Shown here: in pieces, positions 1 to 6,580 of the stretch
Position numbering within the stretch: position 1 is the stretch's first letter
Layout: each line of letters opens with the position of its first letter
Source: Iamia sp052038315
GTDB taxonomy: Bacteria; Actinomycetota; Acidimicrobiia; Acidimicrobiales; Iamiaceae
Assembly: GCA_052038315.1 (NCBI GenBank)
Contig: JBQGCF010000275.1
Coordinates: 1 to 15,213 of the forward strand
Reading direction: 5' to 3'
Length of the DNA stretch: 15,213 nt
The notes under the pieces: generated by a model
Seen by the model: the letters and a program-made list of their open reading frames with translations, nothing else
What the model was told of the DNA's origin: nothing
The model's database searches: none
Translations under genes and position numbers: made by a program

Positions 1-351
1 GGCGGCAAGATCGTCACCTGCGCGGCGACCAGCGGCTACATGATCGAGTACGACAACCGCCACCTCTGGATGAAGCTGAAGAGCATCGTCAGCTCGCACT
101 TCGCCAACTACAAGGAGGCGTGGGCGGCCAACCAGCTCATCGCCGACGGCAAGATCCAGCCGCTGCTGTCGAAGACCTACAGCCTCGAGGAGACCGGCGC
201 CGCCGCCCTCGCCGTCCACAAGAACGAGATCGAGGGCAAGGCCGGCGTGCTGTGCCTCGCCCCCGAGCCGGGCCTCGGCATCGACGATCCCGAGTTCCGG
301 GAGCAGGTCGGCGAGGACAAGATCACGCTGTTCCAGCGCACCGCCGTCTGA
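1..351 (+). CDS. ccr: Crotonyl-CoA carboxylase/reductase, C-terminal end (partial)
   Basis: This is the last 116 codons of a gene that begins outside the window; the frame is open from base 1 to the TGA at 349-351. The family belongs to the zinc-less medium-chain dehydrogenase/reductase fold and carboxylates crotonyl-CoA to ethylmalonyl-CoA with NADPH and CO2. It is the signature step of the ethylmalonyl-CoA pathway and also supplies polyketide extender units. The visible part carries the end of the nucleotide-binding fold (GGKIVTCAATSG), the conserved block YDNRHLWMKLKSIVSSH, and the distinctive tail VLCLAPEPGLGIDDPEFRE...DKITLF, which matches Ccr rather than generic quinone reductases. The catalytic N-terminal half cannot be checked here. 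A strong hairpin begins 9 nt after the stop. The epimerase-like and MeaB-like genes further on belong to the same metabolic area, but they are not in this operon. Confidence 0.88.
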   Translation, partial: GGKIVTCAATSGYMIEYDNRHLWMKLKSIVSSHFANYKEAWAANQLIADGKIQPLLSKTYSLEETGAAALAVHKNEIEGKAGVLCLAPEPGLGIDDPEFREQVGEDKITLFQRTAV

Positions 352-359
352 CGTTCCCC

Positions 360-385
360 CGATCGGCCACCCGCCGGGCCGATCG
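360..385 (+). terminator. Hairpin just after ccr, probable terminator without U-tract
   Basis: A perfect 9-bp inverted repeat, CGATCGGCC (360-368) and GGCCGATCG (377-385), encloses an 8-nt loop and starts 9 nt after the ccr stop codon. No T-run follows, so this would be the U-less hairpin type proposed for actinobacteria. The structure is seen in the sequence; the terminator role is inferred from its position. Confidence 0.5.
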
Positions 386-395
386 ACCATCGATC

Positions 396-459
396 CGCCG
401 GACCGGGCGGGTTCCCCGGGCTCCGTGCCCGGCGGGACCCGCCCGGTGCGCGTCCGGCG
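396..459. repeat. 64-bp compound dyad upstream of lysE
   Basis: Three nested inverted repeats can form one long hairpin. CGCCGG (396-401) pairs with CCGGCG (454-459), ACCGGGCGGGT (402-412) with ACCCGCCCGGT (437-447), and CCGGGC (416-421) with GCCCGG (427-432). The loop is TCCGT, and there are small bulges at 413-415, 433-436 and 448-453. It ends 7 bp before the probable lysE -10 box, so it overlaps any -35 region. It could be a second terminator for ccr, an operator, or both. Confidence 0.55.
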
Positions 460-466
460 ACGTCGG

Positions 467-472
467 TACTGT
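467..472 (+). promoter_or_regulatory. -10 element TACTGT for leaderless lysE
   Basis: TACTGT fits the TANNNT -10 consensus and lies exactly 8 nt before the ATG at 481, which would place the transcript start at or next to the start codon. No Shine-Dalgarno sequence precedes the ATG. No TTGACA-like -35 is evident; the big dyad occupies that place. Confidence 0.55.
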
Positions 473-480
473 CCGGCGCC

Positions 481-1119
481 ATGGTCTCGATCCACGCGCT
501 GCTGACCTTCGCCGCGACGGCCTTCCTGCTGATCGTCGTCCCCGGCCCGAGCGTGATGTTCGTGGTCAGCCGGGGCGTGGCGCTCGGGCGGCGGGCCGCC
601 GCCCTCACCGTCCTCGGCAACGCTGCCGGCGCCTACACCCAGGTGCTCCTCGTCGCCGTCGGGCTGGGCGCCCTGGTGCAGCGCTCGATCGCGGTCTACA
701 CGGTGGTGAAGCTGGTCGGCGCCGCCTACCTGGTCTACCTCGGCGTCCAGGCCTTCCGCCGTCGCCGGGACCTCCACCTCGACGCCGTCGAGACGGCGCC
801 GGCTCGTTCGAGCCGGCGCCTGCTGCTCGACGGGTACGTGGTCGGCGTCGCCAACCCCAAGGTGATCGTCTTCTTCGCCGCCATCCTCAGCCAGTTCGTC
901 GATCCCGACGGTGCGCCGGTGCCCGTGCAGATGGCCGTCCTGGGGCTGGTGTTCGTGCTGATCGCGCTGGCGTCGGACGGCGCCTGGGGCCTGATGGCCG
1001 GATCGGCGCGCGGCTGGCTGGCCCGCTCGCCCCGGCGGCTGTCGGCCATCGGCGGCACCGGTGGCCTGGTCACCATCGGCCTGGGCGTCCGCCTCGCCGT
1101 CTCCGGCCGCCCCGACTGA
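481..1119 (+). CDS. LysE/RhtB family amino-acid (metabolite) exporter
   Basis: This 212-residue integral membrane protein is of the LysE/RhtB superfamily, which exports amino acids or homoserine-type compounds by proton exchange. The length is typical (about 200-215). The N-terminus has the family motif VVPGPSVMFVVSRGVALGRRAA at about residues 20-41. It is followed by a helix ending in KLVGAAYLVYLGVQAFR, and then the second conserved block YVVGVANPKVIVFFAAILSQF after a charged cytoplasmic loop. Five or six hydrophobic segments are visible. The ATG start is supported by the -10 box 8 nt upstream and by the membrane segment beginning almost at once. The 129-bp gap and two hairpins separate it from ccr, so it is probably its own unit. 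Substrate cannot be told from sequence; no LysG/ArgP-type regulator is next to it. Confidence 0.9.
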   Translation: MVSIHALLTFAATAFLLIVVPGPSVMFVVSRGVALGRRAAALTVLGNAAGAYTQVLLVAVGLGALVQRSIAVYTVVKLVGAAYLVYLGVQAFRRRRDLHLDAVETAPARSSRRLLLDGYVVGVANPKVIVFFAAILSQFVDPDGAPVPVQMAVLGLVFVLIALASDGAWGLMAGSARGWLARSPRRLSAIGGTGGLVTIGLGVRLAVSGRPD

Positions 1120-1202
1120 CCGCGCCCCCTGCGGCCTCGCCCGCTCCGGGGGCCCGGGGGTCGGGGCGGGCGTCGGGGGTCGGGGCGGGTAGACCGGCGG
1201 GC

Positions 1203-1628
1203 GTGCTCTGGCTGGTCGACGGCAACAACGTGATGGGCGCGGGCGCCGACGGCTGGTGGAACGACCCGGTGGCCGCGTCGGTCCGGCTCACGCAGGCGAT
1301 CGCCGAGTGGGTGCGGACCCACGACGATCCGGTCGTCGTCGTGTTCGACGGCCGGCCCGAGCCCCGGCTCGCCGAACTGGCCGGCGGGAACCTCACCGTC
1401 GACTTCGCCCGCCGGCCGGGCCGGGACGCGGCCGACGATCGCATCGTCGAGGTGGTCGAGGACGCCTACGGCACCGAAGCCGACCTGACGGTCGTGACCT
1501 CGGACCGGGGACTGGTCGATCGCCTGCCGCCGGGCGTCGGGGTGGAGGGGGCCGGTCGCTTCCGTGAGCGGATCGGCCTCGGCGGCCGGCGTCGGCCCGG
1601 GCGGTCTACTCCTCGACGAGGCAGATGA
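1203..1628 (+). CDS. NYN-domain (PIN-like/YacP-type) putative RNase
   Basis: This 141-residue protein has the PIN-like fold of NYN proteins, which are metal-dependent RNases. The start is the GTG at 1203, because the conserved first strand LWLVDGNNVMG must be at the N-terminus; the longer open frame to the left is spurious. Acidic residues sit where the active site is expected: Asp6 (DGNN), Asp49 (VVFDGRPEP), Asp78/Asp79 (AADDRIVE) and Asp101 (VVTSDRGL). The C-terminus is a basic, Gly/Arg-rich tail. A weak -10-like TAGACC (1190-1195) lies 7 nt before the start, with the last base off consensus. The 3' end overlaps the convergent epimerase-like gene by 23 bp (1606-1628), so the two mRNAs would be complementary at their ends. 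Target RNA is unknown. Family assignment is good, activity is inferred. Confidence 0.82.
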   Translation: MLWLVDGNNVMGAGADGWWNDPVAASVRLTQAIAEWVRTHDDPVVVVFDGRPEPRLAELAGGNLTVDFARRPGRDAADDRIVEVVEDAYGTEADLTVVTSDRGLVDRLPPGVGVEGAGRFRERIGLGGRRRPGRSTPRRGR

Positions 1629-2082
1629 GCGCGCCGTGCATGGCACGCGGGTGCACGAAGGCGATGCGGGTGCCCCGGCTGCCGGGGCGGGGGTCCTCGT
1701 CGATCAGCTCGTAACCGTTCGCGGCCAGCGCGTCGAGCACCGCCGCCACGTCGTCGACCCGGAAGCCGACGTGGTGGAGGCCCTCGCCCCGGTCGTCGAG
1801 GAAGGGCGTCAGCTCGGAGTCGTCGTGCAGCGGGGCCAGGAGCTGGATGTAGCTCTCGGCGACCTTGAGCAGCGCGACCTCGACCCCCTCGTCGACGAGC
1901 TCCTCGCGGTGCTCGACCACCGCGTCGAAGGCCTCCCGATAGGTGTCGAGGGCGGTGCCGAGGTCGCGGACGGCGAAGCCGATGTGGTCGATCTCGGTGA
2001 GGACGGCGATCTCCTCGCCGGCCTGGGCGGCCTCCCGCTCGTCCTCGTCCTCGTTGGGGTCGCGGGCCTGGAGCGGGCTCAC
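1606..2082 (-). CDS. mce: Methylmalonyl-CoA epimerase-like VOC protein
   Basis: This 158-residue protein with the paired βαβββ VOC fold resembles methylmalonyl-CoA epimerases, which interconvert (2R)- and (2S)-methylmalonyl-CoA in propionate and ethylmalonyl-CoA metabolism. An acidic extension of about 28 residues precedes the core, which starts at IDHIGFAVRDL. Expected metal ligands by alignment from memory are His33, Gln80 (YIQLLAPLHDDS) and His103/His104 (GLHHVGFRVDD). The fourth ligand, Glu in the motif (V/I)ELV of known enzymes, is Cys154 here (ALICLVEE), which is unusual. The start is the GTG at 2082-2080, overlapping the upstream stop as GTGA, with GAGG at 2094-2091 eight nt upstream. 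No GTG or ATG lies nearer the core. It is the last gene of the copper operon. It could also be a VOC enzyme of other specificity. Confidence 0.72.
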   Translation of the reverse strand: MSPLQARDPNEDEDEREAAQAGEEIAVLTEIDHIGFAVRDLGTALDTYREAFDAVVEHREELVDEGVEVALLKVAESYIQLLAPLHDDSELTPFLDDRGEGLHHVGFRVDDVAAVLDALAANGYELIDEDPRPGSRGTRIAFVHPRAMHGALICLVEE

Positions 2083-2738
2083 GACCCCGACCTCGCGTCG
2101 TCGGTCGGCTTCTTGGTGAGGAGGATCGCTCCCGTGACGACCGCGGCCAGCACCACGGCCACGATGGCGCCGATCACGACCGGGCTGATCCCGTCGTCCG
2201 AACCCTCGTCGTCGGATGCCGGGCTCGGCGCCGTGGCCCCGTCCTCGCCGCCGTCGGCCGACCCCTCATCGGCCGACCCGGCGCCGTCGTCGGTGGTGTC
2301 GTCCGTTGTGCCGGCGTCGGTGGTGGCCGTGGTCGTGGGGTCCGAGCCGGTGGAGGCCTCGGTGGTGGCGGGGTCGTCCGCGGCGGCCGGAGCGGTGCCC
2401 TCGGCGGTGGTGGCGGGCTCGACCGACGTCACCCGGATGGCCGCCCCGGGCCCGGCGGCCACGGTGGCGGTGTAGTCGCCCTCCTCGGCGCCCGCCTCCA
2501 TGGGCACGGGCGTGCCGTCGTCGACCACGACGGTGACGGTGGCGTCGGGGACGCCGTGGCCGTCCTCGATGTAGCGGACGTGGGCGACGACGGTGACCTG
2601 ATCGCCGTCGCGGGTGATCGACGTGATCTCGGCCTCACCCTCACCGCCGTGGGCACCGGCGGGCGCGGCGAGCACGAGGAGGGTGGCCAGCACGCCGAGG
2701 GCGGCCAGCGCGAGCGGACGGGAGCGGGGCGTCTTCAT
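2079..2738 (-). CDS. Secreted, C-terminally anchored FixH/YtkA-like protein of the copper operon
   Basis: This 219-residue protein has a Sec signal peptide (residues 1-29, cleavage likely after PAGA, leaving His30 first). A small β-rich extracytoplasmic domain follows (about 37-112, with VTVVAHVRYIEDGHGVPDA and YTATVAAGPGAAIRVTS), resembling FixH/YtkA or Ig-like domains. Then comes a Thr/Asp/Ala/Ser/Gly-rich acidic linker (about 113-183), one membrane helix (about 185-207) and a short cytoplasmic tail TKKPTDDARSGS. Proteins of this shape often accompany CopC-CopD genes, but I do not recognise a named function; a part in copper or cytochrome-oxidase metal handling is inference. Its ATG overlaps the CopCD stop as ATGA, with GAGG at 2752-2749 ten nt upstream, so translation is probably coupled. 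The linker codons give a locally repetitive GTC/GGT-rich stretch but look in-frame and intact. Confidence 0.78.
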   Translation of the reverse strand: MKTPRSRPLALAALGVLATLLVLAAPAGAHGGEGEAEITSITRDGDQVTVVAHVRYIEDGHGVPDATVTVVVDDGTPVPMEAGAEEGDYTATVAAGPGAAIRVTSVEPATTAEGTAPAAADDPATTEASTGSDPTTTATTDAGTTDDTTDDGAGSADEGSADGGEDGATAPSPASDDEGSDDGISPVVIGAIVAVVLAAVVTGAILLTKKPTDDARSGS

Positions 2739-4504
2739 CGGACGGGTACCTCGAAGGTGAACTCGGCGGTGGTCGTCAGGGTCACGGTCGTCGCCACCAC
2801 GGACCAGGTTCCCGGTGTCGGCAGCGATGCACCGTAGATGCTGGCGTGGTCGGGCGAGATGGGGGTCACGCCGTCGAGCGTGCGCTCCGGGATGCCGTCG
2901 CGGGCGACGGTGACCTCGAGGGCGTCGAACCGCACCGGCTGGCCGTCGGCGTCGGTGAGGTAGATGTGGATGTCGTTGTCGCCGGCCCGCGCCGGGTCCA
3001 CGTCGAGGCGCATGCGCAGCTCGCCGTCGGAGCGGACGTCGGTGTAGGGCTGGGCGAGGGTGTCCCGCCCCGGGGGCTGGTTGACCAGCCCGGCGGTCAC
3101 GGCCAGCACGAGCGCACCGACCACGACCTCGACGCGCACCAGCTGGAGGAGACGGCGCCGGGCCAGCCCCGGGATCCGGTCGGCCTGCGGAGCGACCCCG
3201 TCGGCCCCTTCGTCGGCCGCGCCGTCGGTCGCGTCGGCACCGTTCGGGTTGGGGTCGGCACCGTCCGGAGTGGCGGTGGGCGCCGACCCGGCCCGGCCTC
3301 GGGGCACGGCGACCTTGCCCAGGAGGGGGACCAGCCGGGCGCGGTTGATCCAACCCAGGGCCACCAGGGCGGCGAAGCCGATCGCCTTGAGCACCACCAG
3401 CTGGCCCGAGGCGGTGTCGGTGACGGCGTCGACCGATCCCAGGAGCAGCCAGCCTGATGCCGTGCCGGTGACCACGACGACAGCGGCCGCGACGAGGGCG
3501 GACCCCGACACGACGCGGACGGCCCGGTCGGGGTCGGCCAGCGCCGGGCCGGCGACGACCAGGGCGACGAGCAGTCCCAGCCACACCGACGCGGCCAGCA
3601 GGTGCAGCGCATCGGCGGGGACGGCGAGCGCCCGCGGCTCGGCGGTCCACGGGTGGCCGGCGACGGGGGCGAGCAGCCCGGCGGCGGCCACGACCACGCC
3701 GGTGCCGACGAGGACGCCGGGCAGACGTCGGACCCGGCCGGCCACCCCGACCAGCGCGATCCCGACGAGCAGGGCGGCGCGCAGGAGGGCAACGGCCACC
3801 GGACGGCTGTCGCCGGCCACCTCGGCGACGAGGGAGAGGGCGCCGACCAGGGACCGACCCGTCGTCGTCGCCGTCTGGGCCACGACGGCGGCGGTGGTGC
3901 CGACGGCGCTGGCCGCCGCGCCCCCGGCCACGAGGGTGCCGAGCCGGGCGAGGGCCGTGCCGGTGGGACGGTCGTCGGGCGTGCCCCGCCGGAGCAGGGC
4001 GAGCAGCAGGGCCGCGCCCACCGCGACGGCTGCGCCGGCGTAGCCGAGCCAGCGCCCGATCCCGCCGACGGCGGAGGTGGTCACGGGGATCGACTGGTCG
4101 ATGGTGGCTGCGCCCGTGCGCTGTCCGACGTGGAAGACGAAGGAACCGGTGATCGTGTGGCCGTCGTCGCTCACGACCCGGTAGGCGACCGTGTAGGTGC
4201 CGCGAGCGTCGCCGTCGACCTCGATCGACAGGCCGCGGCCACCGTCGACGTCGTCGACCGAGCCGTCCACCCGGCCGCCGGACGGGGAGATGACCTGCAC
4301 CGCTCCGGTCGACGCGCTGACGGGCTCGTCGAAGCGGAGGAGGACGGCCGACGGCACGGCGTCGACCAGGGCGTCGTCGGCCGGGGCCGTGTCCTGCAGC
4401 GTCGCATGGGCTCCGGCGGGATCCGCCCCGCCCAGCACCCCCAAGGCGAGGGCGAGGAGCACGGCACCGACGACGGTGGCGAGGCGTCGGGGGGCGACGG
4501 GCAC
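2735..4504 (-). CDS. CopC-CopD fusion copper transport/resistance protein
   Basis: This 589-residue protein joins a periplasmic-type CopC domain to a CopD membrane domain. A signal peptide ends at AGA (30-32), leaving His33 as the mature N-terminal residue, the usual CopC Cu(II) ligand. The other CopC hallmark, VVSDDGHTITGSFVFHV (111-126), supplies Asp114 and His116. From about 150 to 470 there are about eight hydrophobic helices, interrupted near 400-440 by an Ala/Asp/Gly/Pro-rich loop. The last 114 residues (about 476-589) form a FixH/YtkA-like extracytoplasmic domain. CopC-CopD proteins bind copper outside the membrane and pass it inward. I chose GTG 4504 over the upstream GTG at 4537 because TAGGCT stands exactly 8 nt before it and the signal peptide then has normal length. 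It heads the operon containing the next two minus-strand genes. Confidence 0.85.
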   Translation of the reverse strand: MPVAPRRLATVVGAVLLALALGVLGGADPAGAHATLQDTAPADDALVDAVPSAVLLRFDEPVSASTGAVQVISPSGGRVDGSVDDVDGGRGLSIEVDGDARGTYTVAYRVVSDDGHTITGSFVFHVGQRTGAATIDQSIPVTTSAVGGIGRWLGYAGAAVAVGAALLLALLRRGTPDDRPTGTALARLGTLVAGGAAASAVGTTAAVVAQTATTTGRSLVGALSLVAEVAGDSRPVAVALLRAALLVGIALVGVAGRVRRLPGVLVGTGVVVAAAGLLAPVAGHPWTAEPRALAVPADALHLLAASVWLGLLVALVVAGPALADPDRAVRVVSGSALVAAAVVVVTGTASGWLLLGSVDAVTDTASGQLVVLKAIGFAALVALGWINRARLVPLLGKVAVPRGRAGSAPTATPDGADPNPNGADATDGAADEGADGVAPQADRIPGLARRRLLQLVRVEVVVGALVLAVTAGLVNQPPGRDTLAQPYTDVRSDGELRMRLDVDPARAGDNDIHIYLTDADGQPVRFDALEVTVARDGIPERTLDGVTPISPDHASIYGASLPTPGTWSVVATTVTLTTTAEFTFEVPVR

Positions 4505-4512
4505 GGGGTCGG

Positions 4513-4518
4513 AGCCTA
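4513..4518 (-). promoter_or_regulatory. -10 element TAGGCT for leaderless copCD operon
   Basis: Read on the minus strand, TAGGCT (4518 to 4513) is followed by 8 nt and then GTG at 4504. The spacing is identical to that before lysE and the ABC permease. No ribosome-binding site is present. Confidence 0.55.
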
Positions 4519-4722
4519 TGGCGACCTCCGGCACCACCCCGGGTCGGGCCGCCTGCCGACCCGACGACGGTCGGGAGGGCCCTCGAGGACCGGACCGTCC
4601 GCCAGCTCGACGACGGTCGGGGCGGCGCAGTCGAGGAGCGAGCCGCCGACGTCGCGCTCGAGGGCCTGGTCGCGAGGCGCCGGCGTGTGGGTGCCGGCCC
4701 GGTGGCCGTACCCGGTGATCGG

Positions 4723-4764
4723 GGCGCCGACGTCCTGGCGCCGACGTCCTGGCGCCGGCGTCGG
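4723..4764. repeat. Tandem 14-bp repeat, two perfect copies and one decayed
   Basis: GGCGCCGACGTCCT occurs at 4723-4736 and 4737-4750 without a gap; 4751-4764 (GGCGCCGGCGTCGG) differs at three positions. Each unit contains the palindromes GGCGCC and GACGTC. It lies about 80 bp upstream of the permease -10 box. Confidence 0.7.
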
Positions 4765-4846
4765 CGGGCCGGGCGGCGGGGCGGTCCGCTCGTCGGTGGG
4801 GCGTGGTGCGGCGCGGTCCGCCTGGGCTCGGGACCGACGGCGGGCG

Positions 4847-4852
4847 TAGCGT
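4847..4852 (+). promoter_or_regulatory. -10 element TAGCGT for leaderless ABC permease
   Basis: TAGCGT lies 8 nt before GTG 4861 and there is no Shine-Dalgarno sequence. This decides the start among several in-frame GTG codons further upstream. Confidence 0.55.
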
Positions 4853-4860
4853 CCCCCGCC

Positions 4861-6558
4861 GTGCCCACGGAGGTCGAGACCGCTCCGGACGACGAGGTCG
4901 ACGAGCTGCCGGTCGACCCGGCGCGCCTCGACGACCTGCGCCGCGCCCGCCGGCACCGTCGGGTGGCCGAGATCCACTGGGTCGACGCCCTGTACCGGGT
5001 CTACGTGGCCGCCATCGTCGGGACGGTCGCCGTGGTCGCCGTCGCCGGCTCGGTGGGCGACGCGCCCCTCGACGCCGGTCAGGTCGCCGACGTGCGCCGG
5101 CACGGCCCGGCCCTGATCGGGTTGGTGGCGACGCTCGCCTTCGCCGTCGGCCTGCGCTCGGGCAGCCGTGGCGGCCCGCTCGCCGTGGAGCCCGGGGACG
5201 TCCGCCACGTCCTGCTCGCCCCGGTCGACCGAGGGCGGGCGCTGCGCAGCCCGGCGTGGCGCCAGCTGCGGTCGGGCCTCTTCGTGGCCGTGCTGCTCGG
5301 GGCGACGATCGGGCGGTTCGCCGATCGCCGGTTCCCGGAGCAGAACCCGCTCGAGTGGATCGCCGCCGGTGCTGCGGTCATGGCCCTGGTCGTCGCCCTC
5401 AGCCTCGGCGCCGCGCTGGTGGCGTCGGGTCGGCGGCTCCCCCGCTGGGCGGCCACCGTGATCGGGCTCGTCCTGCTGACGTGGTCGGCGGTCGACGTGG
5501 CCGGCGTCGAGATCCCGGCGTCCCCCGGTCGCGCCGTGGGCTGGGTCGGGCTGGCCCCGCTCGACCTGCACCCGGTGTCGATCGTGCCCGTCGTGCTCGC
5601 CGTCGCCCTGCTGGCCATCGGGCTCGCCGGGGTGGGGGGCGTCTCGGTCGAGGCGGCCGAGCAGCGCACCGCGCTGGTGGGCCAGATCCGCTTCGCAGCC
5701 ACCCTCCAGGACGTCCGTACGGTGCTGGTGCTGCGGCGCCAGCTGGCCGCCGACCGGCCTCGTGACCGGCCCTGGGTGCGGCTCGGCCCGGGTGGGCGGG
5801 TGCTCAAGCCCATCGGACGCCGCGCCTGGAACGGCATCCTGCGCTTCCCGGCGACCCGCCTGCTGCGCCTCCTGCTGCTCGCCGGCGTCGCCGGTGCCGC
5901 GCTGCGGGGGGCGTGGGGTGGGACCGCCCCGCTCGTCATCGTGGCCGGACTGGCGGCCTGGCTCGCCGGGCTGGACGTCGTCGAGCCCCTGGCCCAGGAG
6001 GTGGACCACCCCAGCCGGCGGGAGCTCTACCGCCACCCCGAGGGCGCCATCTACGTGAGCCTGCTGCTGCCGTCGTTCCTGGTGGCGGTCGGCCTCGGCC
6101 TGGTGGCGGGTGGCGTCGCGGTCGCCCCCGGTGCCGGTCACGTGCCGGTGGGGCCCGGCCTGATCAGCGGGGTGTCGGTGGCGCTGGCCGGCGTGGCCGG
6201 GGCCGTCCTCAACGTGATCTCGGGCCAGCCCTCGCACAAGAGCGACCTGGCCCTCATGGCGCCCGAGGTGGCCGGCATGGGCATGGTCCTCAAGTCGGCC
6301 CTGCCCATGCTCGTGGCGGTGGCCGGGGCGCTGCCGCTGCTGGTGGTCGAGGCCAACGACAACGCCGACCGCCCCCTCCTGCAGGGCGCCACCACGGCGT
6401 GGGCCGCGGTCCTGGTGGTGGTGGGGTTGGTCCTGGGGTGGGTGCACCAGCGGGAGGAGATCAGCCGCTGGTGGCGCGAGGCGCAGGAGGCCCAGGCGTC
6501 GCTGCGCAGCACCCCCGAGCGATCGGGTGACGAGGACGACGACGAGGACGATCGATGA
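4861..6558 (+). CDS. Polytopic ABC transporter membrane subunit
   Basis: This 565-residue membrane protein has about twelve hydrophobic segments. The N-terminal tail is acidic (VPTEVETAPDDEVDELPVD), the middle is a cytoplasmic stretch rich in Arg (about 255-325, including LVLRRQLAADRPRDRP), and the C-terminus is strongly acidic (GDEDDDEDDR). It shows no solute-binding or ATPase motifs. The next gene, 22 nt downstream, is an ABC ATPase of the ABC-2 type, so this is read as its permease. The size suggests both membrane halves in one chain. The internal sequence EVEDP-like signatures of known exporters are not recognisable and I cannot name a substrate. GTG 4861 is chosen because of the TAGCGT box 8 nt upstream; an upstream in-frame GTG (4687) would add a basic low-complexity extension. 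It probably forms a two-gene operon with the ATPase. Confidence 0.72.
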   Translation: MPTEVETAPDDEVDELPVDPARLDDLRRARRHRRVAEIHWVDALYRVYVAAIVGTVAVVAVAGSVGDAPLDAGQVADVRRHGPALIGLVATLAFAVGLRSGSRGGPLAVEPGDVRHVLLAPVDRGRALRSPAWRQLRSGLFVAVLLGATIGRFADRRFPEQNPLEWIAAGAAVMALVVALSLGAALVASGRRLPRWAATVIGLVLLTWSAVDVAGVEIPASPGRAVGWVGLAPLDLHPVSIVPVVLAVALLAIGLAGVGGVSVEAAEQRTALVGQIRFAATLQDVRTVLVLRRQLAADRPRDRPWVRLGPGGRVLKPIGRRAWNGILRFPATRLLRLLLLAGVAGAALRGAWGGTAPLVIVAGLAAWLAGLDVVEPLAQEVDHPSRRELYRHPEGAIYVSLLLPSFLVAVGLGLVAGGVAVAPGAGHVPVGPGLISGVSVALAGVAGAVLNVISGQPSHKSDLALMAPEVAGMGMVLKSALPMLVAVAGALPLLVVEANDNADRPLLQGATTAWAAVLVVVGLVLGWVHQREEISRWWREAQEAQASLRSTPERSGDEDDDEDDR

Positions 6559-6580
6559 CCGAGCGAAGCGAGATGGACCG

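Larger units (their letters stand above)
4505..4860. other. Gene-free divergent region between copCD and the ABC permease
   Basis: These 356 bp have no credible gene: on the minus strand no ATG or GTG lies between 4538 and 4860, and plus frames read as arginine-rich noise. The region holds the two divergent -10 boxes and a hairpin CCCGAC-GACG-GTCGGG (4560-4575). The 14-bp sequence CGACGACGGTCGGG occurs twice (4562-4575 and 4608-4621). A 14-bp unit GGCGCCGACGTCCT is repeated in tandem (4723-4736, 4737-4750), followed by a decayed third copy (4751-4764). It is long for this compact window and may be regulatory. Confidence 0.5.

Noticed and set aside
120..1202. N-terminal extension of the NYN protein running from 120
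   Set aside because: It overlaps ccr and lysE in another frame, and the NYN domain begins exactly at GTG 1203.
2079..4868. 929-residue minus-strand open frame
   Set aside because: Only its 3' end (2738-2079) is a real gene. The remainder is the shadow of copCD in another frame, shown by its Arg/Pro/Gly-rich low-complexity translation.
6561..6572. GAGCGAAGCGAG, a mirror repeat containing the stable mini-hairpin sequence GCGAAGC, between the ABC genes
   Set aside because: GCGAAGC or its complement also occurs in several coding places in the window (for example 7512-7518 and 7942-7948), so here it is most likely common GC-rich sequence.
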